Shown: positions 49,650 to 58,147 of the stretch, one piece after another
Position numbering within the stretch: position 1 is the stretch's first letter
How the letters are laid out: every line of letters begins with the position of its first letter
NCBI GenBank assembly: GCA_963753485.1
Contig: CAVWCL010000008.1
Coordinates: forward strand, 62,001 to 126,000
DNA: 64,000 bases
Reading direction: 5' to 3'
From: CAWDLX01 sp963753485
Lineage (GTDB): Bacteria > Actinomycetota > Actinomycetes > Mycobacteriales > Micromonosporaceae
The notes under the pieces: model-generated
Seen by the model: only the letters and a program-made list of their open reading frames with translations
Database searches by the model: none
What the model was told of the DNA's origin: nothing
Translations under genes and position numbers: made by a program

Positions 49650-50435
49650 ATGACGCTCGCGTACGACGTCGCCGGGACCGGTCGGCCGGTGGTGCTCCTG
49701 CACTCCGGCGTCACCGACCGGCGCATGTGGAATCCGCAATGGGCCACGCTGGCGGCGGCCGGGTTCCGGACCGTGCGGGCGGACTTCCGCGGGTTCGGCG
49801 ACACCCCCGTCCCCGACGAGCCCTACCGCGACGCGGACGACGTCCGCGATCTGCTGGACCGGCTAAGCCTTGACAGCGTGACGCTGGTGGGCTCGTCGTT
49901 CGGCGGCCGGGTCGCCCAGGAGGTGGCGGCCCGCTGGCCCGACCGGGTCACGGAGCTGATGCTGGTCTGCTCCGCCACCGCTGACTACCCGCGGACCGCG
50001 GCCTTCGCCGGCTACGGCGAGGCCGAGGAGGCGCTGCTCGAGGCGGGCGACGTCGAGGGGGCCGTCGCATTGAACGTGGCGACCTGGGTCGGCCCATCCG
50101 CCGACGACGCCACCCGGGCCGCGGTCGCCACCATGCAGCGCCGGGCGTTCGAGCTGCAGCTGCCGGTCAAGGAGATGGACGCACCCGAGGTCGAGTACGA
50201 CCTTGGCGGGATCCGCGCACGGACGCTCGTCGTCTCCGGCGCGCACGACCTGGACCAGTTCCGCCAGATCGCCCAGATGCTGGCGACGACGATCCCCGGA
50301 GCGCGACTCGTCGTGCTCGACTGGGCCGGCCATCTGCCGAGCCTGGAGGACCCGGACCGGTTCGATCCGGTCCTGCTCGACTTCCTCACCGCCGCCCCCC
50401 TCCTCGTCGATCTAGGGCGTATGCACATACTTTGA
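49650..50435 (+). CDS. Alpha/beta hydrolase; C-terminus encoded by a palindromic repeat
   Basis: A 261-residue alpha/beta hydrolase. The HG-type oxyanion loop is VVLLHSGVTDRRMW; the nucleophile elbow is LVGSSFGGRVAQ with Ser83; the acid is in SGAHDLDQ; the His is in WAGHLPSLEDP (about 235). Substrate unknown (hydrolase, esterase or haloperoxidase-like). The last ten residues (VDLGRMHIL and the stop) are read from palindromic element D, so the repeat has replaced the native stop. ATG 49650 fits the family start MTLAYDVAGTG. Confidence 0.9.
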   Translation: MTLAYDVAGTGRPVVLLHSGVTDRRMWNPQWATLAAAGFRTVRADFRGFGDTPVPDEPYRDADDVRDLLDRLSLDSVTLVGSSFGGRVAQEVAARWPDRVTELMLVCSATADYPRTAAFAGYGEAEEALLEAGDVEGAVALNVATWVGPSADDATRAAVATMQRRAFELQLPVKEMDAPEVEYDLGGIRARTLVVSGAHDLDQFRQIAQMLATTIPGARLVVLDWAGHLPSLEDPDRFDPVLLDFLTAAPLLVDLGRMHIL

Positions 50436-50475
50436 TCTCTATCCGTGTGCCTGAGCCCTAGATCGACGAGAGGGG
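50396..50475 (+). repeat. Palindromic element, copy D
   Basis: Arms CCTCGTCGATCTAGGGC and GCCCTAGATCGACGAG with flanking C- and G-runs, interior CATACTTTGATCTCTATCC. It contains the TGA (50433-50435) of the upstream hydrolase gene. Confidence 0.92.
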
Positions 50476-50589
50476 GCTGGCGGCGCCGGCGTTGACGGGG
50501 CTACCTGCGCCGATGGCTCGCGTGGCGACTCCGACCGGCCGCGGTTAGGTTGAGCGGAAACAAGCGATCACTGCTCGAGGAAGGCCATC

Positions 50590-51429
50590 GTGTCCATGAA
50601 ATCCTGGCGCCATCCGTCCCGACAGGTACTGCTCGCCGCAGCCGCTGTGCTCGCCTTCGCTCTCGTCGGCGGCGGCATCGCCTACGCGGCCACCGAACCG
50701 GCGATCAAGACCTTCACGCCGCGGTCCGAACACCAGATCACTAACCTCGATGTGTTGCGGCAGCAGATCCGCAACTATTACGGCGACCCGCTCGGCACCG
50801 GCATCCCCGCCAGCGACGGCAACTACGCCCACGAGGCGGCGTCGGTCGCCGCGGCCGGGGAACGGTGGCTCGCGACTCCCCGCCACACCCACGGGATCAA
50901 GGCGATCGTGCTCGATGTCGACGACACCTCGCTGACAACGTGGAACTACGAAATCTTCAGCAACTGGGCGTTCAACCCCGCCACCAACGCCACCTTCGTG
51001 ACCGAGCAGCGCTTCCCGGCCGTCTTCGGCATGGTCGACATGGCGCAGGCCGCCGAGCGCGAGGGGTACGCCATCATCTTCCTCACCGGTCGGCCGGCGA
51101 CCCAGGAACAGGCCACGTTGGGCAACCTGACCGCCGACGGCATCGGGGTCGACGCGGGCTACCCGAAGCCGACCACCCTCAACGACGGTGAGGACGGGTT
51201 GTTCACCAAGCCGGCCGTGGCCGACTACCCGGACTACCTGCGCGCCGCGTGTGCCGGCGACCCGAACGGCTCCTGCACGACCGTGCACTACAAGTCGGCG
51301 ACTCGGGCCCACATCGAGTCGCTCGGTTACGAGATCGTGGCGAACTTCGGCGACCAGTTCAGCGACCTCGAGGGTGGCCACGCCGACCGCGTCTTCAAGC
51401 TGCCCAACCCCAACTACTTCCTGCCCTGA
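50590..51429 (+). CDS. Secreted HAD-family acid phosphatase
   Basis: A 279-residue protein with a signal peptide (about 1-34, LLAAAAVLAFALVGGGIAYA). HAD motif I is IVLDVDDTSLTTWNYE, with nucleophile Asp109 and Asp111. IIFLTGRPATQE is motif II and the region around FGDQFSDLEGGHA is motif IV. It matches class B/plant-type acid phosphatases (HAD IIIB), secreted phosphomonoesterases. The GTG at 50590 has GAGGAAGG five bases before it; ATG 50596 is the alternative. Cys225 and Cys232 (AACAGDPNGSC) may form a disulfide. Confidence 0.92.
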   Translation: MSMKSWRHPSRQVLLAAAAVLAFALVGGGIAYAATEPAIKTFTPRSEHQITNLDVLRQQIRNYYGDPLGTGIPASDGNYAHEAASVAAAGERWLATPRHTHGIKAIVLDVDDTSLTTWNYEIFSNWAFNPATNATFVTEQRFPAVFGMVDMAQAAEREGYAIIFLTGRPATQEQATLGNLTADGIGVDAGYPKPTTLNDGEDGLFTKPAVADYPDYLRAACAGDPNGSCTTVHYKSATRAHIESLGYEIVANFGDQFSDLEGGHADRVFKLPNPNYFLP

Positions 51430-51596
51430 CACCCCCCAGCCGGACGGTGCCCGGTCTCCTGATGGGGCACCGTCCGGACGGGGCCGGCGGGCACGGCGCC
51501 GCCCGGGCCTCGTCGCAGGTCGCGAGGATCTCGGGGGAAACCCTTGCGATCGCACCAGCTGCACGCTGCGCACGGTCGCACCGCCATGATGATGGT

Positions 51597-52637
51597 ATGC
51601 CCGACACGGCGATCCCCAGTTGGGACTCGATGACACCGGCGCAGGTTCAGCGCTGGCAGGAGTTGTTGCGCGGACTGGCGAGCACCCTCGCGTCGGGACC
51701 CCGGCGGGTCGTCGTGGACGGCCACGCCCATGCCGACCTCTTCGCCGACCGGCTCGCCGACGCGGTGGACTCTCTCGGCACGCAATGCGTCCGCCTCCCG
51801 GGCGATGCCGCGTCGCCGGAGCACGATCCTGATCACGCTGTCGTGGCGGTCGCCGCCGGGGCCCACTGGCACACGCATCCGCCCGGCACCGACTGGGACG
51901 TGGTCATCTGGCTGCGCACCTCGGCGCCGACCACGCCCGGGCACCGGGATGGCGAAATCGGCGCACACATCGTCGTCGACCTGCACGACCTGGCGTGGCC
52001 CGTGATCCGCCACGTCGACCCCAGTCTCGCCGACCGCCGTTCCTGGTACCTTCGCGAGACCCGGGCCTTCTTCGCCGTCCGCGCGGCCACCTGGGACGAG
52101 AGGTTCGGCGACGACCTGCCCGCGTACGCCCAGGCGGTCGCGCAGATGGGTATCCGGGCGGGCGGGGTCGCGATCGACGTCGGCTGCGGCACCGGGCGGG
52201 CGCTGCCGGCGCTGCGCTCGGCGGTCGGCCCCGACGGCACCGTAATCGGGCTGGACCTCACCGAGCAGATGCTGTTGGCCGCCCGTACCCATGGACGCGA
52301 CGAGTACGCGGACCTCGTGCTCGCCGACGCCCGGCACCTTCCGGTCGCGGATGCCCGCGTCGATGCGGTGTTCGCCGCCGGACTCATCGGTCACGTGCCC
52401 GAGGTCGTACCGGTGCTCACCGAGCTGGCCCGGGTCAGCGTCGCCGACGGTCGCCTCGCGCTGTTCCACCCGTCGGGACGCGCCGCGCTCGCCGCCCGTC
52501 GCGGTCGCCCGTTGCGCGGCGACGAACCACTCGCCGAGGCGCCGCTGCGGGCCGCCATGCTCGCCGGTGGATGGAGACTCACCGAGTACGACGACCCGCC
52601 ACACCGCTTCTTCGCGCTCGCCACCCGTACCCGGTGA
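51597..52637 (+). CDS. Degenerate uridine-kinase-like domain fused to SAM methyltransferase
   Basis: A 346-residue protein. Residues about 1-165 align in layout with uridine kinase (VVVDGHAHADLFADRLADAV, where the P-loop would be, then TDWDVVIWLRT and VDPSLADRRSWYL), but the GKT of the P-loop is absent, so phosphotransfer is unlikely. Residues about 175-346 are a class I methyltransferase (VAIDVGCGTGRALPALRSAV, IGLDLTEQMLLAAR, GLIGHVPEVVPVL). The methyltransferase should be active; its substrate may be recognised by the kinase-like domain (inference). ATG 51597 is chosen. The GC-rich 3' neighbour is non-coding. Confidence 0.78.
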   Translation: MPDTAIPSWDSMTPAQVQRWQELLRGLASTLASGPRRVVVDGHAHADLFADRLADAVDSLGTQCVRLPGDAASPEHDPDHAVVAVAAGAHWHTHPPGTDWDVVIWLRTSAPTTPGHRDGEIGAHIVVDLHDLAWPVIRHVDPSLADRRSWYLRETRAFFAVRAATWDERFGDDLPAYAQAVAQMGIRAGGVAIDVGCGTGRALPALRSAVGPDGTVIGLDLTEQMLLAARTHGRDEYADLVLADARHLPVADARVDAVFAAGLIGHVPEVVPVLTELARVSVADGRLALFHPSGRAALAARRGRPLRGDEPLAEAPLRAAMLAGGWRLTEYDDPPHRFFALATRTR

Positions 52638-52888
52638 TTCGGGGCGGCCGGCGACGGTGACCGACCTACTCGGCCCAGGCGACCGCCTCGCACCAGAACC
52701 GGGCCAGGAAGGCACAGATCGCGCACCGTGCGCCGCGACGGCAGGCACCGAGCATGCCGCACGGTGGATCGCCCGGGTAGCCTGCTCGAGCCCGCCCACC
52801 ACGATGGACCTCCGGCGCCACGGTCGGGACTTTCGTCACTGTGAATCAGCGTCCTGGATGCGGTCAGATACAGTTGCAATGAGACGCA
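52638..52888. other. Non-coding stretch before the tRNA-like element
   Basis: No convincing gene on either strand; only antisense-type frames without motifs. Confidence 0.5.
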
Positions 52889-52984
52889 TGGCCGGTAGAC
52901 ATACGGAAACTACCCGAACAGGGTGAGGCGGACCGAGGGAACCCCGCGCCCACATGCGAGGTTCGACTCCTCGCCCGGCCACCA
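52889..52984 (+). ncRNA. tRNA-like element with atypical core
   Basis: GGCCGG (52890) pairs with CCGGCC, and a perfect 6-bp T-arm (GCGAGG TTCGACT CCTCGC) precedes it, followed by A and an encoded CCA. The 60 bases between show three short hairpins (TAG/CTA, ACCC/GGGT, GCGG/CCGC) but no canonical D-arm or 7-base anticodon loop. Acceptor plus T-arm total 12 bp, split 6+6. It is either a decayed tRNA or an unusual tRNA-like RNA. Confidence 0.45.
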
Positions 52985-53027
52985 CAGCGATATCGGTTCA
53001 GGCGACGTTGCGGCATCCGGCGGTGGG

Positions 53028-53813
53028 TCAGTACGCCTCGAGGGTGGCGCGGCGGCGCGCCTCCCGTTCGAACCAGGCCAGCAGCGCGAGGCCGACCGCG
53101 ACGTAGAGCAGGCCCAGCCCAGCCTCCCTGACCAGGTTGCCGCTGACATCGGAGAGTGGCACGCCCGCGGCGACCGCATGCGCGGCGGCGATGCCGTGGG
53201 TCATGGGCATCCACCCGGCGGCCGCCGCCATCCAGCCGGGCAGGTCGTCCAGCGGAACGTTGACGCCGGCGAAGAGGATGAGGATGGCGAAGACGACATT
53301 CGTGAGGACCGCGGTCTCCCGCACGCGCAGGGCGAGCGCCGCGGTGACCATACCCAACCCCGCGCAGGAGAACGTGCTGACAGCGATGACCAGGATCAGA
53401 GGCGCCCAGGTGGCCACGGGCATCGGCACGCCGAGCACGAGCGCACCGACGATGAGCGACACGGCCGCGACGGCGAACCCGTTGAGGATCACCGGCAGGG
53501 CCCGCCCGAGGAACAGCGGGATCCGGCGCGTGGGCGACGCCAATAGCAGCGCGAGCGTGCCCTGCTGGCGCTCGCCACTGATGGTGCTGTCCATGGCGAA
53601 CAGGCACGGGATGGCCGCGTACAACACCGCATTGCCGATGAGGAAGAACGCGTCGTTGCCGACGCCCACCGTTCGCCCGACGAAGGCGAAGAACAGGATC
53701 TGGAACAACGGCGTAATCAGAAACGTGGGGATGAGGATCCACGGATTCAGCCAGCCGAACAGAGCCCGATAGCTGATCAGACCACCGATGAAGAGGACCC
53801 GAAGCGACGCCAT
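53028..53813 (-). CDS. ABC-2 type transporter permease
   Basis: A 261-residue ABC-2 permease with six hydrophobic helices. SERQQGTLALLLASPTRRIP follows TM2, a typical ABC-2 cytoplasmic loop, and VPLDDLPGWM precedes the last helices. ATG 53813 shares one base with the TGA of the upstream permease gene (TGATG). It is the third gene of an exporter operon (ATPase-permease-permease). Possible substrates are lipids, drugs or peptides; none can be read. Confidence 0.9.
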   Translation of the reverse strand: MASLRVLFIGGLISYRALFGWLNPWILIPTFLITPLFQILFFAFVGRTVGVGNDAFFLIGNAVLYAAIPCLFAMDSTISGERQQGTLALLLASPTRRIPLFLGRALPVILNGFAVAAVSLIVGALVLGVPMPVATWAPLILVIAVSTFSCAGLGMVTAALALRVRETAVLTNVVFAILILFAGVNVPLDDLPGWMAAAAGWMPMTHGIAAAHAVAAGVPLSDVSGNLVREAGLGLLYVAVGLALLAWFEREARRRATLEAY

Positions 53814-54586
53814 CAGGTCAGCGCCAACGTCGCGTTGGCCCGGGCCGAGTTGACCAGATACCGGGCGAGCAGCGTACCGAGCACCGCGTACGCGGCGGTG
53901 ACGGCGAGGCAGGTCGCCAGGGCAGGCAGCGGGTCGCGGCCCTCGGTGGCGTCCCGGATGGCCGCCATGCCCCAGGTCGGGGCGAGCAGCCAGGAGATCG
54001 GGCGTACCCAGGCGGGCAGCGCCGAGAGTGGAATGAGGAAGCCGCACAGGAACCACACCGGGAACTCGAGGCCGGCGCCGAGGGCCCACGCGGTCCGGTA
54101 CCGCACGGACGTGATGGCGAGCAGGAACCCGAGTGTTGCGATCGCCAGGACCATCACCAGGACAGCCACCACGAACGCGGCGGGTTGCCGGACTGCGATG
54201 TCGATCCCGAACACGAACCGGCCCCACAGCAGTGTGGTGATCAGGCTGTAGCCGCCCACCGCGGCCATCGACAGCGTCACCGGGAAGATGAGCAATGGCA
54301 GTGGCCTGGGCGCCGCGACCAGGAGCTCAAGCGTCCCTTGTCGACGTTCGCGCTGCAGGCTCGAGGCGGCCGGCGTGCTGGTGGCTGTCCATACGCCCAT
54401 CACGCTCGCCCCCACCGCTGCGGAGAGCAGCGCGGACCCGCCGGCCTCGACCGAGCGGTACATGAGAAACACCACGGAGGAGAACGACAGCGGCCACAGC
54501 AGGGACAGCAGCCCGTCGAAGGCGGACCGCCCGCGGATCTTCAGTTGCAGCCACGACGTGACCGCGAGCAACCGGACCACCCTCAT
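53813..54586 (-). CDS. ABC-2 type transporter permease
   Basis: A 257-residue ABC-2 permease with six helices. The loop ERRQGTLELLVAAPRPLPLL is homologous in position to the SERQQGTLALLLAS loop of the partner permease. The ATG overlaps the TGA of the ATPase gene (ATGA) and the TGA overlaps the next ATG, so all three genes are translationally coupled. The two permeases probably form a heterodimer with one ATPase type. Confidence 0.9.
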   Translation of the reverse strand: MRVVRLLAVTSWLQLKIRGRSAFDGLLSLLWPLSFSSVVFLMYRSVEAGGSALLSAAVGASVMGVWTATSTPAASSLQRERRQGTLELLVAAPRPLPLLIFPVTLSMAAVGGYSLITTLLWGRFVFGIDIAVRQPAAFVVAVLVMVLAIATLGFLLAITSVRYRTAWALGAGLEFPVWFLCGFLIPLSALPAWVRPISWLLAPTWGMAAIRDATEGRDPLPALATCLAVTAAYAVLGTLLARYLVNSARANATLALT

Positions 54587-55545
54587 GAGCCGACCAGCTC
54601 GACATAGGCGTCCTCCAGGGTCGGTTCACGGCTGACGACCCGGCCGACCCGTACCCGGTCCAGGCAGGCAAGGACCGCCTGGACCACCTCCGCGCCCGGC
54701 TCGGCGTGCACCATCAGCACCTGGGCCTGCCCGCGCTCCTCTACCACCACGGAGCGGACACCGGTCGCGGCCCGCACCCGCACCAGCGCGTCATCGGGGA
54801 CGCCGAACGCCTCGACCTCGACGACCGTCCCGTTGCTGACCCGCTGCTTGAGCACGTCAGGGGTTCCGCTCGCGACGATCCGGCCGTCACTGATCACCGC
54901 GATCCGATCGCAGAGCTCGTCGGCCTCGAACATGTAGTGGGTCGTCAGCAGCACCGTGGTGCCGCCGTCGACGAGGGCCCGGACCGTGGTCCGCAGTTCG
55001 CGTGCGCCGACCGGATCGAGGCCGATGCTGGGCTCGTCGAGGAAGAGCACGTCGGGTCGGTGCAGCAGGCCCCGGGCGATGTGCAATCGCTGGCGCATGC
55101 CGCGCGAATAACCCTCCACTCGCTCGCGCTCGCGTCCGGACAGGCCAACCAGCTCGAACAGCTCGCCGATGCGCACGCGCTGCTCGCGCGGCGGCACGCC
55201 GTACAGCTCAGCGAAGTACCGCAGATTGTCCAATGCGGACAGTCGCTCGTACAGGCCACGGTCGCCGCCGAACACGTAACCGACCCGCTGGCGAACCTCC
55301 CGCGCCTGCCGGACCACGTCGTAGCCGAGGACCCGGGCCCGCCCACGCGTTGGCAGCAGCAGCGTGATCAACATCTTGATCGTAGTGGTCTTGCCGGCGC
55401 CGTTCGGCCCGAGCAGCCCGAACAGCTCGCCTCGCGCCACCGAGAAGCTGACTCCCCGCACCGCCTGGATCTCCCGCCGTGACCGGCGCAAGAACCCCTT
55501 GGTCGAGCGGAATGTCCGCGTCAGATCCTCAACCTCGATCACCAC
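54583..55545 (-). CDS. ABC transporter ATP-binding protein
   Basis: A 320-residue ATPase. Walker A is LLGPNGAGKTTTIKML (about 44-59), the Q-loop region is YVFGGDRGLYERL, the signature is YSRGMRQRLHIARGL (about 148), Walker B is VLFLDEPSIGLDP and the H-loop is LLTTHYMFEADELCDRI. A C-terminal extension (about 230-320) is like that of DrrA/NatA-type exporters. The start is GTG 55545 or 55542 (VVIEVEDLTRTF); the frame extends to 55671. First gene of the exporter operon. Confidence 0.95.
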   Translation of the reverse strand: MVIEVEDLTRTFRSTKGFLRRSRREIQAVRGVSFSVARGELFGLLGPNGAGKTTTIKMLITLLLPTRGRARVLGYDVVRQAREVRQRVGYVFGGDRGLYERLSALDNLRYFAELYGVPPREQRVRIGELFELVGLSGRERERVEGYSRGMRQRLHIARGLLHRPDVLFLDEPSIGLDPVGARELRTTVRALVDGGTTVLLTTHYMFEADELCDRIAVISDGRIVASGTPDVLKQRVSNGTVVEVEAFGVPDDALVRVRAATGVRSVVVEERGQAQVLMVHAEPGAEVVQAVLACLDRVRVGRVVSREPTLEDAYVELVGS

Positions 55546-55777
55546 GCGCCGACCGTACCGCCCGGCTCCAACGGGCGACTCCCCTGACCGGCGGGCATCC
55601 GGCGCATACCCACCAGCTATGTCGATCCGAGGTACTCTGCTCGCGGACCGCCGAGGCGCACCGGCCAGCACCGTTGACGCTTGACGGTGCGGGCCAAAGC
55701 TTGATCAGATTGTCGGTTCGACGATGTCGCGGCCTGCACGCCGATCTATGCTGATCGGGCAAGGGCCGGAGGTGACG

Positions 55778-56983
55778 GTGGAGCGTATCGATGCGTTGAT
55801 CATTGCCGCGCTGCCCGAGGAGTTCGACGCCGTCAAGGCGGCCGGGCTCGCTGGCGGCATTCGGCAATGGCACGAACTCGGTACCGCCGGATGCGATCCG
55901 CCGGTGACTACTAGCGGTGGGAAACCAGCTGCCCATCGCACTGGCTCGGCAGACCCGGCCCGGCGGACGAGTCACAGGTCCGCTCGGACGACGCTGACCG
56001 ACAGCGTCCGCCCACATGTCTGGCGATGTGTGGAGGGCGCCGGCAACACGGCATACCGCTCCCGGCGACGTGGTGACGGTGAGGTGGTGACGAGTACACG
56101 AGGGTGCGTGGCGGCTCGACATTGGAAGGCGATCACCGCCAGTACCCTCTCGACGCCCGGTGGGTGCGCGCCGCCCAGGACCTGGACGTCACAACCCTGC
56201 CAAGCTACAGTCCGGCCACCGAGGACGAGGCGACCATCTGGTTCCTGGAACGGCTGTACCGCCGCCAAGACCCGCGAACGCACCCAGCCCGCGACCGTTA
56301 CTTTCCGCGCGGCACGTGGCAACCTCGGTTGCAAGAGATCGAGTCCGCGGGACGCATCGAGTTCCAGGACGATGGCTGTGCCCTCACCGAGTCGGGCAGG
56401 TCGTTTATCAAGCGTGTCATCTACGACGACATCGACGGGCCAGAAATGTTGCCGTTTGCGGTGCACGTCGGTCCGATGGCAAGTGGCAACGCCGTCGTCA
56501 GGGACCAGAACGTCTGGCAACGACTCAAGGACATGGGTGTCCGCAAGATTGCCGCGCTCGACATGGAGGCGGCAACGATCGCGACGGTCGCTCATGAAAG
56601 GCGCGTCCCGCACTGGCTCATTGCCAAGGGCGTCATGGACCGGGCCGACCCGACCAAGGACGACCGGTACAAACGCTTCGCCGCCCGGGCGTCCGCCGAG
56701 GTTCTGTACCGGTTGCTGGGCGGCCTGGTCGTCGACCTCGAGAGCCCTGCGGCGGCCGGGACCACATCAGTATGGTTCCCCGGTGCGCTACGGCTGGAGG
56801 TTTGCCACCGGCTCACCTACGACTGGCAGGACTTGGCGGATCTGTTCGGCGTACCACCGCACGAACGGGCACAGTTCGACGACGGGCCGCAGGGTGTGTG
56901 GGGGTGAGCTGGACGCCCGTGGCCGGCTCGGCGACATGGCGTCCGCGCTGGATGATCGCCGAGATGACCTCGGCAAGTTGATG
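55778..56983 (+). pseudogene. Nucleosidase (phosphorylase superfamily) with effector-associated domain, frameshifted
   Basis: The start GTG 55778 follows CCGGAGG and reads VERIDALIIAALPEEFDAVK, a typical 5'-methylthioadenosine/nucleoside phosphorylase-like N-terminus. After about 55900 the frame changes at least twice (QLPIALARQTRPGG is in one frame, GGSTLEGDHRQYPLDARWVR in another from 56104). The second frame then has MASGNAVVRD, LDMEAATIATVAH and WLIAKGVMDRADPTKDDRYK. A C-terminal effector-associated-like domain follows (LRLEVCHRLTYDWQDLADLF, GVPPHERAQF), and a last frameshift near 56905 is needed to reach ARGRLGDMASALDDRRDDLG. Such nucleosidase-EAD proteins occur in bacterial conflict systems. 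Confidence 0.75.
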
Positions 56984-57030
56984 CGTTGTCGATATCCACC
57001 TAGACCGCACGCTGTCTGTGCCGAGAATGC

Positions 57031-58034
57031 TCACGTCACCATGCGATTATATATGCAGACTGGCTGATGCTCTCCATTGGCCGGACGATAGGCACAACCG
57101 TCACACGCGGCCGTCGCCTCGAGTTCCGTGTGCCCTGGGCGCTCGCGCAGCCCATCGGCCTCCCACCGGTACCCGCTCAGCGCATCGTTCCCGACGAGCA
57201 GTCCACAGGAGAACACGGCGCCGCTTGGAAAGAACTGCAGGTTCTCCCGGCCGCGCACGGCGCAAGCGGTCGGGTCTTCCCCGGGCAGTCCGAACCGGTA
57301 CGCCAGCTCGCAGTCCACAACGTAATCGGGACGTGGCGACTGGTACCGGCCAACCACATCGAGCACGTGATCGCGCCACTCGGTCGGTGTCACTGTCTCG
57401 TCCGAGGCATGCGTGGCGCCCCGCCCGACCGTGGAGAACCAGTGCACGTTGAGCCGGTTGGCGCCCTGATCCTCGGCAAAATCCAGCATGTCTGGGAAGA
57501 TGTCCAAGCAGGAACGCAGCACGGTGCAATTGAGATCGAACGGAATGCCGACCTCGCGAAGCGCCTCGACCGTAGCTAGTGCGTCGGCGAAGGCTCCGTC
57601 GCCTCGAAGCCGGTCCATGTGCGCCGCGATCGGCGCGTCCACACTGACAGCTACCCGACTGAGTGCGTCCACAAGCACTGGTCGGCGAAGGGCTCGCCGG
57701 ACCGCTCGGCTGCCATTGTAGCGGTTCGAACGGAACGGACCTGATTCTTGGCTACCCAGCACGATGGCGACCACTCCGGCTTGAGTAGCCGGCTCCCGAG
57801 CCGAACGGTGATCTTGACGTTGCCGGCTGCCGCCCACGCCACGATTTCGCGTGCCATGCGAACGGACATCACCTGATGACTGCGCAGGAAATCGTCAGAC
57901 AGGAAGCAGAAGGTCACCGTCGGTGCAGACCGACGGATGTAAAGGTCGATGCCCGCGAGCTTGAAGGTGTCGGCCGCCAGGGGCGGCACATCGGCTGGCG
58001 GCTCCGTCGAGCGCACGGCGACACGTTCTGTCAC
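57031..58034 (-). pseudogene. Radical SAM/SPASM enzyme, decayed
   Basis: The first frame (58034 down) reads GIDLYIRRSAPTVTFCFLSD, then SVRMAREIVAWAAAGNVKIT, where a radical SAM CxxxCxxC should be: only the last Cys remains. Near 57785 the frame must change; the second frame (from about 57790) continues RSNRYNGSRAVRRALRRPVL, VAVSVDAPIAAHMDRLRG and FDLNCTVLR. It ends with SPASM-like Cys (FFPSGAVFSCGLLVG and CDGCAYRPANGEHQPVCIYN). Loss of two cluster cysteines plus a frameshift indicates a dead gene. Confidence 0.72.
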
Positions 58035-58147
58035 TTTGTCCTCAGTCGCTTGGCGAAGGAATAAGCGGGAACGTTATCAGGTTGGTCGCCGCCGCGTCAG
58101 TGGCACGCCGAGGCAGTCGCACGACCGGAGGACGGCGAACCAGACAG

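Noticed and set aside
52889..52984. tRNA-Sec (selC)
   Set aside because: The T-loop and length are suggestive, but there is no TCA anticodon, no 8-bp acceptor and no selA/selB genes in the window.
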